NCBI GenBank assembly: GCA_016800925.1
Contig: JABCPU010000383.1
Span: 1 to 64,000, forward strand
Direction of reading: 5' to 3'
DNA from: Suillus spraguei
Taxonomy: Eukaryota > Basidiomycota > Agaricomycetes > Boletales > Suillaceae
Length of the DNA: 64,000 bases
In this document: positions 23,687 to 35,477 of the stretch, piece after piece
Layout of the letters: each line of letters opens with the position of its first letter
How positions within the stretch are numbered: the stretch's first letter is position 1
Notes under the pieces: generated by a model
What the model saw: only the letters and a program-made list of their open reading frames with translations
Told to the model about the DNA's origin: nothing
The model's database searches: none
Position numbers and translations under genes: made by a program

Positions 23687-25966
23687 ATGGCATCTATACC
23701 AAAGCAACAGGTCAGTCTGCATTCCGTTCAAAGATGCATGTCGTGATGTGACCTCTGTAGCTAGTGAAATTGTGCAAAGGATAGCTAAAGGAGAATGGAC
23801 ATCTTCCGAAGTCCTTGAGGCATACATTGCGCGTTCTGCCATGGCTCAGGCCAAGGTAAACTGTCTTACAGAAGGGGAGTAGATTCACCATTTCTCTTCT
23901 GGCATTTCCATCCTAACACCTTTCACAGTCCTATATGAGGACGCCCGAAAGCAAGCAAAGGAGCTTGATGCAGAATTTGCGAGCACAAAGACACTGCGGG
24001 GACCTTTTCATGGTGTTCCAGTCAGCGTCAAAGATAATTGTACGTCGCTCCATGTGCGACCAATACGTTTTTGAAACTCTGCTATAGACCAGATCGAGGG
24101 ATACGACGCGACCATTGGGTTCACAGCATGGGCCAACAACCCAGGCAAAAAAGACGCTTGCGTACGTCCTTATTATAACATTCACCCATTCTCTCTATCA
24201 TTACTTGTAGGTCATTGCTCAACTCAGAGCTGCTGGTGCCATCATCTTCGTGAAGACCAATGTACCGCAGACAATGCTCGCGTTCGAGTGCTCTAATCCT
24301 CTCTGGGGTCGCACGACAAACCCATGGAATGACAAGTATACATGCGGAGGCAGCTCTGGTGGAGGTTCGTCATATGCTTGTGAATATCTTAGTAAATAAC
24401 AGCGTCTGGGACTAGAGGGAGCTTTGCTCGCCATGGATGGATCCGCCTTGGGCATCGGTTCTGATATCGGAGGAAGCTTACGCATCCCAGCATCGTATTG
24501 TGGTGTATACTCTTTGAAGCCAACGGCTGAACGTGTTAGTTCTATTGGTACACAAGGAAGGTGGTGTTCTTGATTCTTCCAACTAAGACGCTAACTGGCT
24601 TTGTCTTACAGCCGTCCGGCCTGGATTCGAAGCAATTCGATCTTCTCATGGGCCATTAACGCGGTTAGTCGCTACCTGCATCACTTGGCTCATTCGTGAC
24701 TATTTTCTAGGTCTGTTCAGGACTGTGAATTGTTCTGCAAAACTATCTTTGGCCAAAAGGACTCGTCTCACCAAAATTTCCCATGCCGTACCACGCTGTC
24801 GAGCTCCCTTCCAAGCTTCGCTTTGGCTATTACCTGTCAGGTACTATGATGTATGTGGAACGTCGTGATTTGCTGCTTATAGGATCCTTATAGATGGCAT
24901 GTTGGAATCATCACCTGCATGCAAACGAGCAGTACTGGAGACAGTCTCAGCCTCAGGAAGCAGGGACATGAATGCATTGAGTTTACATCTCCTTTGAGTA
25001 CGCTTTCTATACCTTTCCTCATTCTCCATCCTGACATTTTATCAAGACGCAAGTGCGATGGAGGTGTTCCTGGGACTCACATCATCCGACGGTTATAAGA
25101 AGATGCTGTCACATCTTGATTCAGACCCTATGGCAAGTTTAAATTAAAGATATGCCGTCTAATCTCACAGAACCCGACTTGCAGGAGGACAGTTTATTCC
25201 TGGTCACCTTGGGTCCCAATTACCGTCCTTCGTTTGCAAGCTGGCTTGTTGGATCGCCAAGACGTTCTTGGGCGACTCCCTCTTCCCTCGTTTCTTCTCG
25301 TTGGCACGGAGAAGTCTGTTTTGGAATTCACGGATTTCACTGACCAACGGAATGAGGTGCCGCTGCGTGGTATGAACAGGTAAGCGTGTTGACATTCAGG
25401 GACTTTCCTTTGTTAATACCCCCCAGGTATGGGACAAATACGGTTTCGATGGAATCATCGCACCTGTGCAGTCCCTTCCAGTGATACCTCACGGGTAAGT
25501 TTCCGACCTTCCTTCTCGGTTGTGAAGCTCATAATCTCCAGGGGTGCGACATACTTGTCCGTGCTCGCAGCCGCACCATTACGTACAACGTTATCGACTC
25601 TCCTGTCGGCACCATACCAGTGACGCGCGTCAATCCAGATACCGACAACCTGTCAACAGATTTTGTAGTAGGCGCCTCGGCCGATCGAAAATGTTCGAGA
25701 CCCGTATGTACTTGGGCAAGAATCCTGTTTACGATCCCAAAGCGATGGAGGGCATACCCGTTGGTGTTCAGCTTGTGGGTAAGAAACGGGAGGATGAGAA
25801 AGTCCTCGCGATGATGCATGTTGTTGACGCGCATTGGGACCTAGAGGATTCGGTCCGGGCAGTTGGGAACCTATCAAGACCGTGTCGATCTGAGGTACTA
25901 CAGCCGGTGCTTCCCGGTCCATCGTCAAACCTAACTGGTGGCGGCCTTTTTTTAAAGTCTTCGTAG
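23687..25966 (+). CDS. amidase-signature hydrolase (acetamidase/FAAH-like), frame-shifted
   Basis: Enzyme hydrolysing carboxylic amides with a Lys-cisSer-Ser triad. VPVSVKDN holds the Lys, [16 protein letters not shown] (across an intron) the middle Ser, and [14 protein letters not shown] the nucleophile. Later blocks are also present: [57 protein letters not shown], and [20 protein letters not shown]. At least four positions need one extra base to keep the family reading: after FGQ near 24756, after LGPN near 25218, at RNEV/AAAWYEQ near 25353, and in LAAA/TITYN near 25585. Each fits a shortened homopolymer. One intron starts with GC (GCAAGT, near 25134). The N-terminal exon is uncertain. The gene is either a young pseudogene or intact but mis-assembled. 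Confidence 0.75.
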
Positions 25967-26455
25967 TGTTGGACACTTTATCATACATACATATCTCTAT
26001 CATGGGGCATTGTTGTTCCATAGATTTGTCTGTTATTGATGTGCATGAGATGTGCGAGTCGATTTCTGTTCCAATGATGATGAGGGATAGAGAAGCCTCG
26101 GCACACGAAAATCGATTTGGATATAGATATATATTGGAGCAATGATGGGGACTTGGGATACAGTTTGTGAGGCAGAAATATGTGATTATTGATCCATGGA
26201 CGATAGTGAATTGCAGAATGTAAGTAGATGCGGTCGTGAGTACGTGAACACAAACATTGCAGTGAGACCAATATCATCGAGCAGGAATGAAGAGAAAAAC
26301 AAACGGAAAGCAGTAGATTGAAAAAGGGAAACAATGTCAAGGAAATTCATTAGGGCATGGAGAAGTGCGCATTACGATCAAGCTTGAGAGAAGAAACCAA
26401 AAAGAAATGGATAAAGAATATGCGTAGAGGACCCCACACACATGCAGAAGTACGA
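25967..26455. other. intergenic region between amidase and forkhead genes
   Basis: No gene seen; AT-rich, with a small TATAGATATATATTGG tract near 26120. The two genes converge here. Confidence 0.4.
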
Positions 26456-28290
26456 GATCATGGGCCTGAGGCACTGGCGCACTCACATCCTGCCCTTGCC
26501 TTTGGGTTCATAAGGGTAGCTGGAATCACTCTGCTGCGACGACGACGAGCCTTGAGACGATGGTACTGTCCTTGGTGGTAGCCTTGAACGCGTCTAGCAC
26601 TAGGCAAGCCACTCTCATGAATGTACTGACCCCTGGTCTGGGAGTAGGCTGTACGATAGGTGCGTTGCGATCTTGGGTCACAAAAGTATGTTGTGTACGG
26701 GTGGACGCCACTGGAACAGAGCCGAACGTCACGGAGATGACGCCACAAATGCTGAGGATGAAGACGCAGAGGTTAAAGGCACTCTAGCGCTGGTACCTGG
26801 CTGAACCCTGGACGTCCGAACCCTCCCTGTCCAAATGACGGTTGACCGAATCTCGGCGCTGATTCTGTATTTCCATGAGTCGGTAACTGGTTCTGCAGGT
26901 ACCTAGGTGACTGTTGAGAAGGACCAAGGACGGGATATGGGCTGGTGCCGGACCTGCGCGATGCAGATCGGGTTCGACCTTCGCCAACAATGTGACTCCC
27001 TGTCTTAACTCGGGATCGGATAGGAGTCGTCGGATGCTGCGGGGCTAGAGTGATGTGGAGTGTGACTCGAACCTGTTGGCATGCCAGTCGGAGGTAGATT
27101 CGCCCCCTCCGTATCATCTTCCGACGAGGAATCGTCATCGTCGCTCTGTTCAAGCGCTGCTCGAGCAGACTTGCTGCGGCGCTTACGAGGCGCTTGTAAC
27201 CCTCGCCACCAGAGCAATCGAGTTGCCAATAGCCTCCTTTGCCCGGCTCGTGATGGCACGGGGCACGTGTTTGAAGACTTTGTTCAAAGAAAGGTTATGC
27301 CGAATCGAGTTCTATGCATAAACCATGAGGCGCAATAGATGAGGAATTGGAACCAAACTGACCTTCCAAGCCTTCTCATGTCGTCGAGCTCTGACCATTC
27401 GAAGTGATCCTCGAGCGCTGTGTATATCTCTTGCAGTGTGAGCTGCTTGTTCGGGCTTCCGTAAATCGCCAGTTTGATCAGTATAGGATAAGGCTGTTTC
27501 GGTTTCTCCCCTTCAGGAGGATCTGGAACCGCCAACAAGTCAATTGGCTGTACGATGGGATGTGCAGTGTCTCACGCAGGTAAGGCCTGCATCCTCGAAG
27601 AGGAGGTGCTTGGACCTCTCATCGGTGGTGGGGGCAGCAGAGAATGTCGATAGCGACCCATGAGAACTAGACGGCGATGCTGATGACTGCCCAATATGTG
27701 TCTGCGATGAGTGAGTGAGTAGTGGGAGGTCCGACGCATTGGCTCATAGAACTCGGGGGCAAGAATGTTGCTGGATTCATATGAAGGTGTGCAGGGGGTC
27801 GATAATTGACGGTGCCGCTAGCGGATGGCTGGGGTGGGTATTCGACATGCTCGAGGCCCAGGCGATAAGACATGATGTGCTGGATAATGAGAGTGCGGCT
27901 GCTGTAAATGCTGTTGTTGTAGGTGCTGTTGCTCATTAGAAGATGACTGGCGAGAGACCGATGGATTATATTGCTGATACTGAGCATGTGATGTGTATGA
28001 ATGGTCTTGGTCAGAAGACGAGGAGCTGCTCCAGCTACTATCTGCGCTAAGGTGAGACTCTGCGGGACTTGGGTACTGGGGTGGAAGAATAAATATATAA
28101 GATGACTTGTAAATGACGCTTGGGGTACTCACTGATGGAATGCCATGAGCTCTTGGAGCAGCATGTCGGGTGTGTGTTGGATATGCTTGTGGTAGAGACT
28201 GGGCCGCGCGAGGAGGGACATAAGGAGTATCATTAAAATAGTCCGAAGCCAGAACTTGAGATTATGAGCTCTGCTTCGAGAGGCATGGCC
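26456..28290 (-). CDS. forkhead (winged-helix) transcription factor, frame-shifted
   Basis: Nuclear DNA-binding regulator. The forkhead domain begins KPKQPYPILIKLAIYGS and continues LTLQEIYTALEDHFEW (about 27390-27510). After an intron ending GCATAG follow NSIRHNLSLNKVFKHVPRAI, the recognition helix, and the wing (GGYWQLD). A basic PRKRRSKS segment and an acidic run (SDDDDSSSEDD) follow. The N-terminal region is Ser/Gln/His-rich (NEQQHLQQQHLQQPHSHY) with DYFNDTPYVPPRAAQSL upstream near 28230. Within the domain three single-base losses break the frame: at FEWF/RARRHEKAWK near 27385, at RAKGGYW near 27245 and at YKRPRKRR near 27192. At least one more shift lies near 27860. All fit shortened homopolymers. 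The start codon was not located. Confidence 0.7.
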
Positions 28291-28757
28291 GAAATGGGTG
28301 GCTCCACCTGGTTGCCGGTGCGGGCAGTGCCAGAGTGGACTCCCCGTCCGAGAAATTATGTGAACGCGGGATCGTGACTGAATTGTTTATTGTGAGATTG
28401 CCAAGAGGAAGTAGACCGCCGTCCAAACACCAGGTGTTGAAATGCGACGATCCACCAGGCGTGGTAACTGCGTGCAGGGAACATTGTAAAAAAAAACAGG
28501 GACCACCAAACCAAACAGATTGACAACAACCGGAACGTGAATAGTCGAGTAATAGAACGACGCGACGCGGAGGTCAGGTGACCAGATAAATTGGAAAGTA
28601 AGGTTATCAGTCACGGCATTTCCCGAACTATAAATCAGATTTCACCTGCCTCACTGATGATGATAAAGTAGTATAAGAAGATCAACCGTTGAAAGAGATG
28701 TCAAGAATTAATATAGGGAAGGGTTTGTATCAGTTTCGAGGACTTGTGGGCTTTTTT
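28291..28757. other. intergenic region upstream of the forkhead gene
   Basis: No convincing gene. An A9 tract lies near 28488-28496. A 62-codon plus-strand frame here has no recognisable features. Confidence 0.35.
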
Positions 28758-29075
28758 TCACTGAGTAGGCGGGCCCACCTTACCTTGCGATTGTTTGGGG
28801 GGACCGCTGGAAGCCTCACCCACATGGCGAGTTGAGAGACCGGTAATGCAGGTATATAAAAAAATAGCTAATTGTTCCTCTAATGAAACACCATTGCGAG
28901 ACTGCTCAAATCCATTCTCCTGGAGAACTCGCAGTAGTTCTTCAAACACTTCTAAATTCATGCCCAGATTATGCCGGATCCTGTCTGGATATGAGTTCCA
29001 GAACCCAAGCATGGCCTGTCAAAGCGGAGGTGTGGTATGGTATTTTTCCCGGGGGGTTTTAAAGAGACTGTAATA
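28758..29075 (-). pseudogene. PIF/Harbinger-like transposase fragment
   Basis: The minus strand reads YPDRIRHNLGMNLEVFEELL and VSLEEQLAIFLYTCITGLST then RHVGE, the conserved N-terminal region of fungal Harbinger (HARBI1-like) transposases. Upstream, TSALTGHAWVLEL is in a different frame and needs one extra base to join. The DDE catalytic region is absent; the copy stops after HVGEASSGPPKQ. This is a dead fragment. Confidence 0.7.
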
Positions 29076-29431
29076 CAGGGCTGATACTTGAGCCACTATA
29101 CAGTGATAAGCAACATGAAACGATGACGGTGAAGTTTTCCCTGCTCTCGGGCTTTGCGCTTGAGTATTAGGGCATGTGTTTCTAGATTGGGGTTGTAGGC
29201 ATGTTGGTTGACGGCGACAGGATCCATTACAAGGCAAGTATATACAGGGGACGATAATAGTACTATTAAACTAATACGTCTTATTGTATGTTATTGCAAC
29301 TATCTCGTCATCGCTTTTTCGAGGGGACGTTTCATACGTGGCTAATACTAAGGTGCCAGACATTGCCATCATTGAATTCGCTAGCACATATATAATGGGC
29401 CACTGAGTATGATATCACTTTCCAGTCAGCC

Positions 29432-30922
29432 ATGTTCCCCGCTCCATTGTTAACACTTGTCCTAGTTTTGTCAATCACGGGATCGCCCGTTAAAGCTGCC
29501 AATTCCCCTACCTCCGTCCCCATTACCAGTAGGCTAAATTTTCCCAATGGTACTTATAACCTCGTAGCGCACGACAGAGCTCGTTCGCAGGCCCTTAGGA
29601 ATCGCAGCAAGCACGGACAACGTCAGATGAACGTTCCTCTGACAAACAATCTTATAGCCTACACCATATCAGTTAACATTGGCGTCCCCCCCACAAGCTG
29701 TGAGTTCAATACTGAAAAAACATGTGGCTGCTAATGCATTATTGAAGACAACTTGATGCTAGATAGCGGTAGCGCGAACACATGGGTTGGTGCCTCTACT
29801 CAGTACCAGCGAACCGGGACCAGCCGCGCCACTGGCGAGGTTATAGAGATCAACTACGATGGTGACGAAATCATGGACGGTGCGACATACAATATGATAT
29901 CATAAGTTGAAAATACCTACGATTATCTATAGGAATGTTGGTCTTCGACACCGTCACTGTCGGTCCTGGGCTCACTGTTGTGGGGCAGCCGATCGGTGTT
30001 GCCTCTCGGTCAGAGGGCTTCGATGGTTTTGACGGTGTCCTTGGCGTCGGGCCTTCTGTCTTGTCACGCGGCACCATGATTTCAAGGCCGGAAAGGGCGA
30101 TCCCGACATTCACTAACAACCTGCCTGTATAGCCGCAACCGCAACGTCATTCCTGCGAACATTCTTGGTGTCTTTTTCCAGCCCTATGCTGGTTCACAGG
30201 AAGAAACCGCTGGACAAGTCACCTTCGGTGGAACTGATAATGCCTTGCACATCCATGATATTACATACACGTAAACTACCTCAGTTCCTAGATCAATCCA
30301 GACTGATAGCAATTGCTTTGTTTCAGTTCTGTCACCGACATCTGGCCTACATCGAATTATTGGGGTATTGAACAGAGCATCGCATACGACACCACACCGA
30401 TCTTAGAAAATGCCGTTGGTATTGTCAATTCTTGCTACACCCTTATTGGGATTGCCACCGGTGTGTATCCACTAGAGTGCAGCGGGTGATAATGGTCTAA
30501 TTAGCGTTCGATAGAGGCCTTTCGGCTGTACCAGGCTGCAACCGGCGGTCAATACGATCCTGCGACTAACCTTCTCGTTATTACCGGCGATCAGTACGAT
30601 GCCCTGGAGGACCTAAATTTCAATTTCGGTGGCGTACGTCGATTCTGTTAGCACTCACACCCTTGTTCACCGTTTTGCACAGGAAATATTCTCTCTCACC
30701 CGTAACGCCCAAATCTGGCCTCGTGCTCTCAACGCCAGGCTTGGTGGTGAACAGGATATAATATATCTCATGGTTCGCGACCTTGGCACGCAAATTGGCC
30801 AAGGGGACTATGACTTTGTCAATGGCTACGTATTCATGCAGCGCTTCTACACCGTGTTTGATATCACCAACCACCGCGTCGGTTTTTCCGCAACAGAGTT
30901 CACTGAGGCCACTACCAACTAA
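29432..30922 (+). CDS. secreted aspartic peptidase, polyporopepsin-like (A1), second catalytic motif lost
   Basis: ATG at 29432 gives a signal peptide (MFPAPLLTLVLVLSITGSPV), then a pro-region and mature start region (VPLTNNLIAYTISVNIGVPP). An intron ending TTGAAG restores SYNLMLDSGSANTWVG, the first active-site loop (DSG). Later exons give FDTVTVGPGLTVVGQPIGVA, SRSEGFDGFDGVLGVGP, NYWGIEQSIAYD and, in the last exon, TRNAQIWPRALNARLGG, GYVFMQRFYTVFDITNHRVG and a stop at 30922. Where the family has GIVDTGTTL this copy reads GIVNSCYTLIGIA, so the second catalytic Asp is Asn and the DTG triad is gone. The rest of the fold is well kept. It is either a pseudo-peptidase or a recently decayed gene. 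Confidence 0.85.
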
Positions 30923-31720
30923 TATGGAACTGCCAAAGTATATGGAGGATCATTTTGCGATGCACAAAGCATATCATAAGTATGACATAGAAATTCACAT
31001 TTGAGTGTATGCGACTTATTTACACTTAACTGCCTTGGTGAAATTGAATCTACTGTCCAAATTTCAATGTGAATGAATTCAGAAAAAAAAGTTGAGATAT
31101 ATTAATATACATGTTTATTGTATTTCACACTCAAAAATATAAGATATGCCAGGTGAATGATGTGAGAGAGAGCAAACAAGTTTTGAGATAAGTGATTAAG
31201 CTGATAAGCATGTTAAGGAATGTGTGAATTTCCTGATGTATATACTCTTCTTAAATAGGCTTACAGATCAACCGCGACTATTCCCGGTGACCAACGTCAA
31301 TTAAGTAGGGGACTCCAGGTCAGTTTCCTCCTCCAAACATCAAAACGTTCAACAAAACAAATGCTGCTGAACGCTTGGTATGTGGCTGATGTTTTATGAA
31401 GTTGCACACGAAAATGCCAACTCTCGTCAATGTATCGACCCTGCGGCAAAATTACCTTTTTTACCAAGGTCCCTAGAACCGATAATTGTGGCTGAAAAAC
31501 AGCCAAAGTATCTACACATGGGAAACTATTGGCAAATCAATCATCTATCAAACGATAGCGATACTACAAGTCTATGACATTTCAATATCTTCTACTTGAC
31601 GTGTCCTTTCTTTCCACCATTGCTCTGTCTCCCGGTCCATCTTTGCCAACCTCTCGTCTTCAATTTTCAAGTGTTCAGAGGGATGAGTCATCAATAACTT
31701 GTCATCAAAATCTCGCAATA
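30923..31720. other. AT-rich intergenic region
   Basis: No gene seen. Contains A/T runs (AGAAAAAAAAGTTGAG near 31080) and two short unsupported frames at 31297-31577. Confidence 0.4.
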
Positions 31721-31723
31721 ACC

Positions 31724-31857
31724 TGGAGTGAAACGTCTATGGGGGCATAGAGGTTCCCTATAATCAGGTTAGGTACATGGATGTGATTTCTGCATGCAGG
31801 TAAAGTTCTTTTAAGGAACATTTATGCCCCCATAGACATTCGACTCACAACAGATAG
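31724..31857. mobile_element. MITE copy 1 (GTCTATGGGGGCATA family)
   Basis: About 134 bp. The left end, GAGTGAAACGTCTATGGGGG, is matched in inverse at the right end (CCCCCATAGACATTCGACTC). It is almost identical to the copy at 39661-39802 over its whole length. No coding capacity. Confidence 0.8.
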
Positions 31858-31869
31858 TAAATTGGGTGC

Positions 31870-31990
31870 TGTTTTGGAGCTTTGTGTGGTTGATTTCGGG
31901 GTGTTGGTTGGGGTGGGTGTTGGTGTTGGTGTTGGGAGGTTGAGAGGGAGATTGGGAGGGTTTTTGGGAGGGTTGGGTTGGGTGAGGTCG
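31870..31990 (+). repeat. G/T-rich simple-sequence tract
   Basis: A 120-base stretch of short G-runs (GGGGTG, GGTTGGGGTGGGTG, GGGAGG, GGGTTGGGTTGGG) on the plus strand. No gene. Confidence 0.7.
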
Positions 31991-32498
31991 CATCCGTGAA
32001 GTTTGCGTGTATTATCAAGTTCTTACCACTGTAGCCTTGACGTGTTTAATCGCTATGCTATTGCTTCAAATTTCACGAGTAGGTCACGGTCAGTCGGTGT
32101 CTCGTGGTCTTTGACTCACGAGACTGAGTTACATACACTCTTTATAGCACTGGTCTAATCCGTTTTGTGCCCTCATTCGATACCCGCTCAATTTTCCAAA
32201 CAAGAAGACTCAAAAATTCATGGTCACGAAGTACTACGGATTTGACCGTCGCGAATCGATTCAAGTTAAACGCATCTTTGGCTTCCTTTTTTGGGTGCAT
32301 ACCAAAGATTGTGTGACTCAAGCTAGGTCCTATGCGCGCCACACCTATAGTTGAACTGCCCTTTGATCTCCTTTGTCTCGCTCTGCCGGTACGCAGTCAT
32401 CGTTCCTTACCTGTCGCGAATCTAAACAAGTTCGTGCTCGCATATTGATATCTCTACATCTAATTGACTTATCGCGTCTCCCACAGTTGAGTCTGGCG

Positions 32499-34356
32499 AT
32501 GGTCCACACATTCCTCGTCGTCCTCGACACCGAGTTGTACCGTGTTACAACTTCCGATAATGCTCGGATCCAGGATACCTTCGCGTACCTCAAATCCGAA
32601 TCGGCTGACGCACATCGTATTTTGGGTAGAATCTCATTTGATCAATGCGACTACTACCAGCTCAAAAATTCCGTGCACCTTCCTGATGACCGAACCCCTG
32701 CCGACATCATTCTAGAGTGCCTGGATGAGAGCAATTGGCAAAAGGTGCACCCTGTGCAGTCCTTGCAGACTCTGGCACAATTCCTATCAGATAGTTATGT
32801 CTACATCGTGATCAAGCCTAAGGAGGGCGAGTTACGTCAGCATATTTGTTGATCATCGATTAGCTCACCCATTCCCTCAGGTGCAACGGAGGGAGCTATC
32901 GCAATTCTCAATAGAGATCATCAAGAGATATTCAGTTGCTTGCAGATCAGGGTATACAGGCTGCAAAGATGGACGATGGAGGATGTCACCCATAACATGG
33001 CAGGTGGCAGGTTGTACCTTCCCAACGACAAATGTCTAGTCAAACTCTCTGAAATAGAGGCATCATTGACACAGCACCGTACCTACAAAGTGAGCACTTT
33101 TTTGCTGTATCTACAACCCATCGCTAATTCTTCCCAAGGTCCCGAGTGCCCCAGAGAACAGGAATTATCGGAATGCTTGCCAATACACTGAACATTTTCA
33201 CAACATCTTTGAGTGGACTTCGAACCAATCGGGCACTGCGACCGACAGGGAATTCATAGCCTTTTTCAATGTCCTTCGGTGCTTTGACAAGGACTCGAAA
33301 CACATTAGCGCTGACTCATCCTCCACCCTTAAGACCAGCTACTTCATCGTATATTTTATAGTCCTGCCTTTCTTTTCCCGTCACAGTGAACATTTTGAAT
33401 TGAAGCAGTAAGTGGGTTCACCTCATGTCAGTTCAACTGATTATAATGAAATGTTTCAGGGAGACGCCCTGGAACTTTCCTATATTCATCGATACTCACG
33501 ATCACCCCAACATTTGGTGCCAGTTTTACCCGAGGAGTGATTTCATGGTTTCATCACCCTTGTTTTATTTCCTGTTCCTCGTCTGTGAAGTGATTTCACA
33601 GAAAAACGAGGAAGATCAATACCGTATGTTGCTTCAAGCCATTACTGTTGCGCAGGCAGGGCAGTTTCTGATGGACAGTGCAACGAAACCATTTTTCGTT
33701 GTCGCGATTTACCTCTGTGCAAATTTGACTGCGGAAAGATATGTGGTTACCCATACTACACCGACAGAAGAGGGAGAAGAGGGCCAAATTCCCCTGCAAA
33801 TCATACCATCTCTGGAGTACGAATCTGGCCTGTGCATGGTGGCAACGTCATATCAATGCCGGTGGCTGGCGGCTGGCTCACATCGCTAACAAAACCCAGT
33901 GCACACCTGTGGTCTGTCGCTAAACAGCTGTTCGAAGCAGTCGACTTCATGCACCAACATGGCGTGGCACACATGGATCTGAAGCCGAATAACATCTTGA
34001 TCCCCATCAACGGTGGCCGTCTGACTGTCATCGGCTTCAACAGGTCCTTGCAAGTCAAGGGTGTCGAACATAGGTTCCATGGCATTGTGGGCACTCCTGA
34101 ATATACTGCCCCTGAGGTAGCCGCTGGTAATGGCTTCTACAGTGCGATCCGTGCAGACTTGTGGTCCTGTGGAAAAACATTAGAGGCCCTGTGCGACAAG
34201 TGTCACCCATCCATGGATCACGATACCCTCCTCGAAATAATTTTGTGGCAACTTATGGACGAAGACCTGAAAAAACGACCGATGATGACAGAGATGTTGG
34301 AGAGGCTGGCCTGTTATACCATTGATGCTACCACCCGACCAGGTTCCTCAAGGTAA
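32499..34356 (+). CDS. basidiomycete protein-kinase-like protein, DFG Asp replaced by Gly
   Basis: The start chosen is ATG at 32499 (MVHTFLVVLDTELYRVTT). The N-terminal half (exons to about 33800) has no known domain but splices well: TQHRTYK to VPSAPENRNYRNACQYTEHF, then HSEHFELKQ to ETPWNFPIFIDTHDHPNIW. The C-terminal half is a kinase lobe: VHGGNVISMPVAGG, QLFEAVDFMHQHGVAHMDLK with PNNILI (catalytic loop, HMD), LTVIGFNRSLQV at the DFG position, GTPEYTAPEV (activation segment/APE) and ADLWSCGKTLEALC. The catalytic-loop Asp is present, but the metal-binding Asp of the usual IDFNR motif is Gly. No glycine-rich loop or VAIK Lys could be identified. It is probably an inactive kinase-fold protein. 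Confidence 0.6.
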
Positions 34357-35411
34357 TGTGAATCTGAATTCTCTCTCCTTCAGAATCGAACTAATCTTGT
34401 TCCATAGGTACATCCATATGCAAAGATGGTGCTAGGCATACTGTCTTGTGCATCAAAGGTTTCCTTCTCTTCAGAACATCATTGGATTTCCTCATGCACT
34501 GTGATATACCCTGTCGACTACAAGAAGGCGGGAATAATCCTTGATGATGTGAGGACTTTTTATTGCCGATCTTTTGTTTATGCTCATAACTCTAATGCAG
34601 GTCATGCCCCACATTATGGTACGCCTGTCTGACAATAGGAGAAAGACACTGACTAGAAATTGAAATTCCACAGGTGAAATCATTGCCAATAGGCTGTCGT
34701 CTGACCGTAAGTCTTAATGTTAGTAGCATCCTGTTTGGAACTAACAAAACCCCATCCATTCAGGCTACATCAAGAGCACGATATGATACCTGCTTCAGCA
34801 GGCGTGAAAACTCAACTCATGATCTTGCAGTACCATTCGAACGGACACCTCAAGGGAAGTGAGACAACTCCTGGGCATCGAGCAGAGAAGGCTACAGGTG
34901 CTGACGTGGTAAGTGCTTGGTGGCGTTATGTGCTGTGTGCTGCTGTTGCTTGTGCTGACCTTATTTAACTATCTAGATATCATTCACTGGCTGTAGTGAT
35001 AGTGATAGTCAGACCAGTGCTGATACGATGCAGGGCGGTATCACTGTCGGTGCTATAAGCTACGTGAGCTTTGATTTCATTCAATCTCTCCACTTGTTTA
35101 GGGCTGATATTGAATGGGCGACAGGCATTTGTTACGTCTCTAAGTTAGTCAAGTTCTGTTTCTTGTTGCATGAGACTGATTGACTTTTTGTGCACAGCAC
35201 AGAAGCCAGTGCAGAGTTATCAAGAGCTGCTCAAGAGTGTGAGGGACAATTTGAAGTAGAATTGTCAGCAGAAACTGCAACTGTAGAGCTTGCATCCTAT
35301 TGTGAGTGCTTGATGGTGGTTTGTGGTGCTGGATTCGGAATAACTCTGTTTTCTTTTCTTTTTAGGATACTAGTCTACACTTTATCATCTAGCGTGAGCA
35401 TGAGCACAGTA
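34357..35411. other. region downstream of the kinase-like gene, no confident gene
   Basis: Contains several possible donor and acceptor sites (GGTAAGTGCTTGG at 34909) and a short plus-strand frame near 35190 (ASAELSRAAQECEGQFEVEL), which might be 3' exons of the kinase-like gene. No family recognised. Confidence 0.3.
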
Positions 35412-35477
35412 TATCTGTTGGAGTCAAACATCTATACCCCCATAGATGTTTGAATAGATGTTTGACTCCAACAGATA
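35412..35477. mobile_element. 66-bp hairpin MITE
   Basis: Perfect 24-bp inverted repeats beginning TATCTGTTGGAGTCAAACAT enclose an 18-base loop containing CCCCCATAGATG. The ends resemble the MITE copies at 31724 and 39661. It occupies the place where the right terminal repeat of the XRN1-bearing element would be expected. Confidence 0.8.
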
